A DNA stretch of 7,850 nucleotides from Clostridia bacterium (GTDB lineage Bacteria > Bacillota > Clostridia > DSM-8532). Position numbers and translations under genes: made by a program. The stretch is from positions 1 to 7,850 of the forward strand of contig JAOABT010000658.1 in assembly GCA_026418215.1 (NCBI GenBank), given 5' to 3'. Positions 6,160 to 7,850 of this stretch are shown here, in pieces (position 1 is the stretch's first letter; each line of letters starts with the position of its first letter). The notes beneath the pieces are model-generated. The model ran no database searches and was not told where the DNA came from. It saw only the letters and a program-made list of their open reading frames with translations.

Positions 6160-6639
6160 ATGTTCAGGATCGGGGATAAAATTGTTTATCCTATGCACGG
6201 CGCAGGCATCATAGAATCTATAGAAGAACGGGAAATTCTTGGCGAACGCAAACGTTACTATGTCATGAAAATGCCCGTCGGCGACATGAAGGTCATGATT
6301 CCCATCAACAATGTGGAAGGCATCGGCATACGTGACGTTATAGACAAACAGGACGCCGATGAGGTTTTCAGATCTCTTGAAATAAGAGGTAATGATCAAC
6401 CGGCCAACTGGAACAAGCGCTATCGTGAAAATATGGTCAAGATCAAGACCGGCGATATCTTTGAGGTAGCCGATGTTGTGAAAAGCCTTATTTTGAGGGA
6501 ACGCTGCAAGGGTCTTTCAACCGGCGAAAGAAAGATGCTCAACAGCGCCAAGCAAATCCTTATCAGCGAGCTTGTTCTGGCCAAAAATATGAACCCTATG
6601 GATGTTGAAGATTTGATAAATTTACGCATAACAACCTGA
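6160..6639 (+). CDS. carD: CarD/CdnL family RNA polymerase-binding regulator
   Basis: Predicted 159-residue cytoplasmic transcription factor, close to the length of mycobacterial CarD. The N-terminal Tudor-like RNA polymerase-interacting domain (about 1-55) opens with GDKIVYPMHGAGII, the family hallmark that binds the RNA polymerase beta subunit. The C-terminal helical DNA-binding domain (about 80-140) includes W84 in PANWNKRYREN, matching the conserved Trp that wedges into the upstream edge of the -10 region, and GLSTGERKMLNSAKQIL. CarD family members stabilise open promoter complexes and tune transcription of many genes, including rRNA in some species. The ATG at 6160 is preceded by AAGGAG (6146-6151) at 8-base spacing, which fixes the start. 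The next gene begins 23 bases after the stop, suggesting an operon. Family assignment is firm; the target genes in this organism are unknown. Confidence 0.95.
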   Translation: MFRIGDKIVYPMHGAGIIESIEEREILGERKRYYVMKMPVGDMKVMIPINNVEGIGIRDVIDKQDADEVFRSLEIRGNDQPANWNKRYRENMVKIKTGDIFEVADVVKSLILRERCKGLSTGERKMLNSAKQILISELVLAKNMNPMDVEDLINLRITT

Positions 6640-6662
6640 TGTTGCATTCAAAGGGAGTTAGC

Positions 6663-7739
6663 ATGCTGGATAAAATACTCAAATACGCTTTCGGGCTTAC
6701 GGGTGCCCTCACAGGCATGACGCTTGTGCGCTTCTTAATGATCCAGAACGGCATGAAGGATTACCTCACAACCATTTACGGCATTGGGGTTATTGTTTTT
6801 GCCTCTCTCATCCTCGGCATTTTAATGTTCATTGTGGGCGGAAGGATAATCCGCATCACAACGGAATCCATTGAGCGCATCGAGCTTGCGCTTCAAAAAA
6901 TTACGCTTTACGAGCTAATGATCGGGGCTTGTGGTCTCATTGCCGGCCTTGTCATTGCAAATCTCATCTCTATTCCTATCGTAAAAATTGAAGTTATTGG
7001 TGTGGCTATTTCTATTATTATCAACATCCTTTTCGGTATCTGCGGCGTTTACTTTGCATTGGTCAAAAAGAACGACAATGTCTTTGACGGCATTAAGGGA
7101 AAGGGCGCAAAGAGCGGCTCTTTCAAGCTGGTCAAGCTTCTGGACACCAGTGTGATTATTGACGGGAGAATCCTTGATCTAAGCCGGACAGGCTTCTTGG
7201 AAGGGGAACTCGTCGTACCGGGATTTGTGCTTGAGGAGCTCCGCCATCTGGCTGATTCCGCTGACGATGTTGTAAGAGCCAAGGGCCGCAGAGGGCTGGA
7301 TGTTTTGAATATGCTCAAAAGTGATGCAAAATTCCCAATTACCATAGACAAGACCGATCGCGATCCGCACATGGAAGTCGATGAACAGCTCCTTTCACGC
7401 GCCAAGGAAATGGATGCCAAGGTCATCACCAATGATTACAACCTCGGGAAAGTGGCTGCCATCAGAGGTATTGAGGTTCTGAATATCAATGATCTGGCCA
7501 ATTCCATGAAGCCTGTGGCGGTTTCAGGTGAGGAAATGACCATTCGTATCGTAAAAGAAGGCAAGGAAAACGGACAAGGCGTCGGCTATCTGGAGGATGG
7601 CACCATGGTCGTTGTAGAATCGGCATACAAATTCCGAGGCCAGCTCATTGACGTGGTGGTTACAAGCGTGCTTCAGACCTCGGCGGGACGTATGGTCTTT
7701 GCAAAGTTTAAGAACATTCATTTGTCGCTGGCCAAATAA
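6663..7739 (+). CDS. yacL: YacL-like membrane PIN/TRAM domain protein
   Basis: Predicted 358-residue protein, close to the length of Bacillus YacL. Four hydrophobic helices (about 6-24, 39-59, 83-102, 110-134) anchor it in the membrane. A PIN domain follows (about 158-280) with its acidic active-site set visible: D161 in LLDTSVIIDGR, E191/E192 in VLEEL, D240 in VDEQLL and D258 in TNDYNL, so metal-dependent RNase activity is plausible. A TRAM-like nucleic-acid-binding domain (about 287-350) closes the protein, with the GQGVGYLEDGTMVVVE stretch. In related Firmicutes this gene sits near carD and ispD-ispF; ispD would be expected just beyond the window. An ATG at 6639 overlaps the carD stop but lacks a suitable ribosome site. 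The ATG at 6663 follows GGGAG (6653-6657) at 5 bases and gives the usual family N-terminus, so it is preferred. The physiological RNA target is unknown. Confidence 0.93.
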   Translation: MLDKILKYAFGLTGALTGMTLVRFLMIQNGMKDYLTTIYGIGVIVFASLILGILMFIVGGRIIRITTESIERIELALQKITLYELMIGACGLIAGLVIANLISIPIVKIEVIGVAISIIINILFGICGVYFALVKKNDNVFDGIKGKGAKSGSFKLVKLLDTSVIIDGRILDLSRTGFLEGELVVPGFVLEELRHLADSADDVVRAKGRRGLDVLNMLKSDAKFPITIDKTDRDPHMEVDEQLLSRAKEMDAKVITNDYNLGKVAAIRGIEVLNINDLANSMKPVAVSGEEMTIRIVKEGKENGQGVGYLEDGTMVVVESAYKFRGQLIDVVVTSVLQTSAGRMVFAKFKNIHLSLAK

Positions 7740-7850
7740 AGGGCTGTACATATTTAGAAGGTCGTCATTATGGCGTCTCACCACCGTGGATTATACGTGT
7801 GATATAGCGACACATTTCTAGAAATTGTCTAAGAACAAGAAGTTAAAAGC
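7740..7850. other. Tail after yacL without a recognised gene
   Basis: No coding frame of note runs off the right edge. A 9-pair inverted repeat is present: GACA-C-ATTTC at 7809-7818 against GAAAT-TGTC at 7821-7829, with a bulged C at 7813 and only a 2-base TA centre, so the innermost pairs would open in RNA. It is not followed by a T run, so it is not a clear intrinsic terminator; it could be a protein-binding palindrome or chance. Confidence 0.4.

Overview
The window reads as chromosomal DNA of a Gram-positive anaerobe of the Bacillota, probably a Clostridia member of moderate GC content. The reasons are strong Shine-Dalgarno sites, sigma-A-type promoters, a YxlE/YxlF/YxlG-like transporter set, a multi-domain c-di-GMP protein, and a CarD gene directly followed by a YacL-type PIN/TRAM gene. 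The assignment rests on gene families and gene order only; no marker gene such as rRNA is present.

Layout, all on the + strand. (1) 3-1839: the 3' end of a small PLDc_N (YxlE-like) membrane protein, then an ABC ATPase and an ABC-2 permease whose genes overlap by 4 bases. This looks like one operon entering from the left. (2) 1836-5280: a sigma-A-like promoter overlaps the permease stop codon and precedes a gene for an 1105-residue membrane-anchored signalling protein. Its order is two TM helices, PAS-like, degenerate GGDEF, intact-looking EAL, then two degenerate HD-GYP-like domains. (3) 5281-6159: an 879-base gene-free interval. It holds 31 consecutive in-phase 7-base repeats, a short terminator-like hairpin, a cluster of hairpins that may be an unrecognised structured RNA or decayed tRNA-like sequence, and a near-consensus promoter with a leader of about 144 bases. 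(4) 6160-7739: carD and a yacL-like gene, separated by 23 bases and probably co-transcribed. (5) 7740-7850: a tail with no recognisable gene.

Functionally there are three independent units: an exporter-like ABC system with its small membrane partner; a c-di-GMP protein predicted to be a phosphodiesterase or effector, with pseudo-enzyme domains on both sides of its EAL domain; and a housekeeping unit that modulates RNA polymerase (CarD) beside a membrane-bound PIN nuclease-fold protein. The most unusual items are the pseudo-enzyme architecture of the signalling protein and the composite non-coding interval between it and carD.
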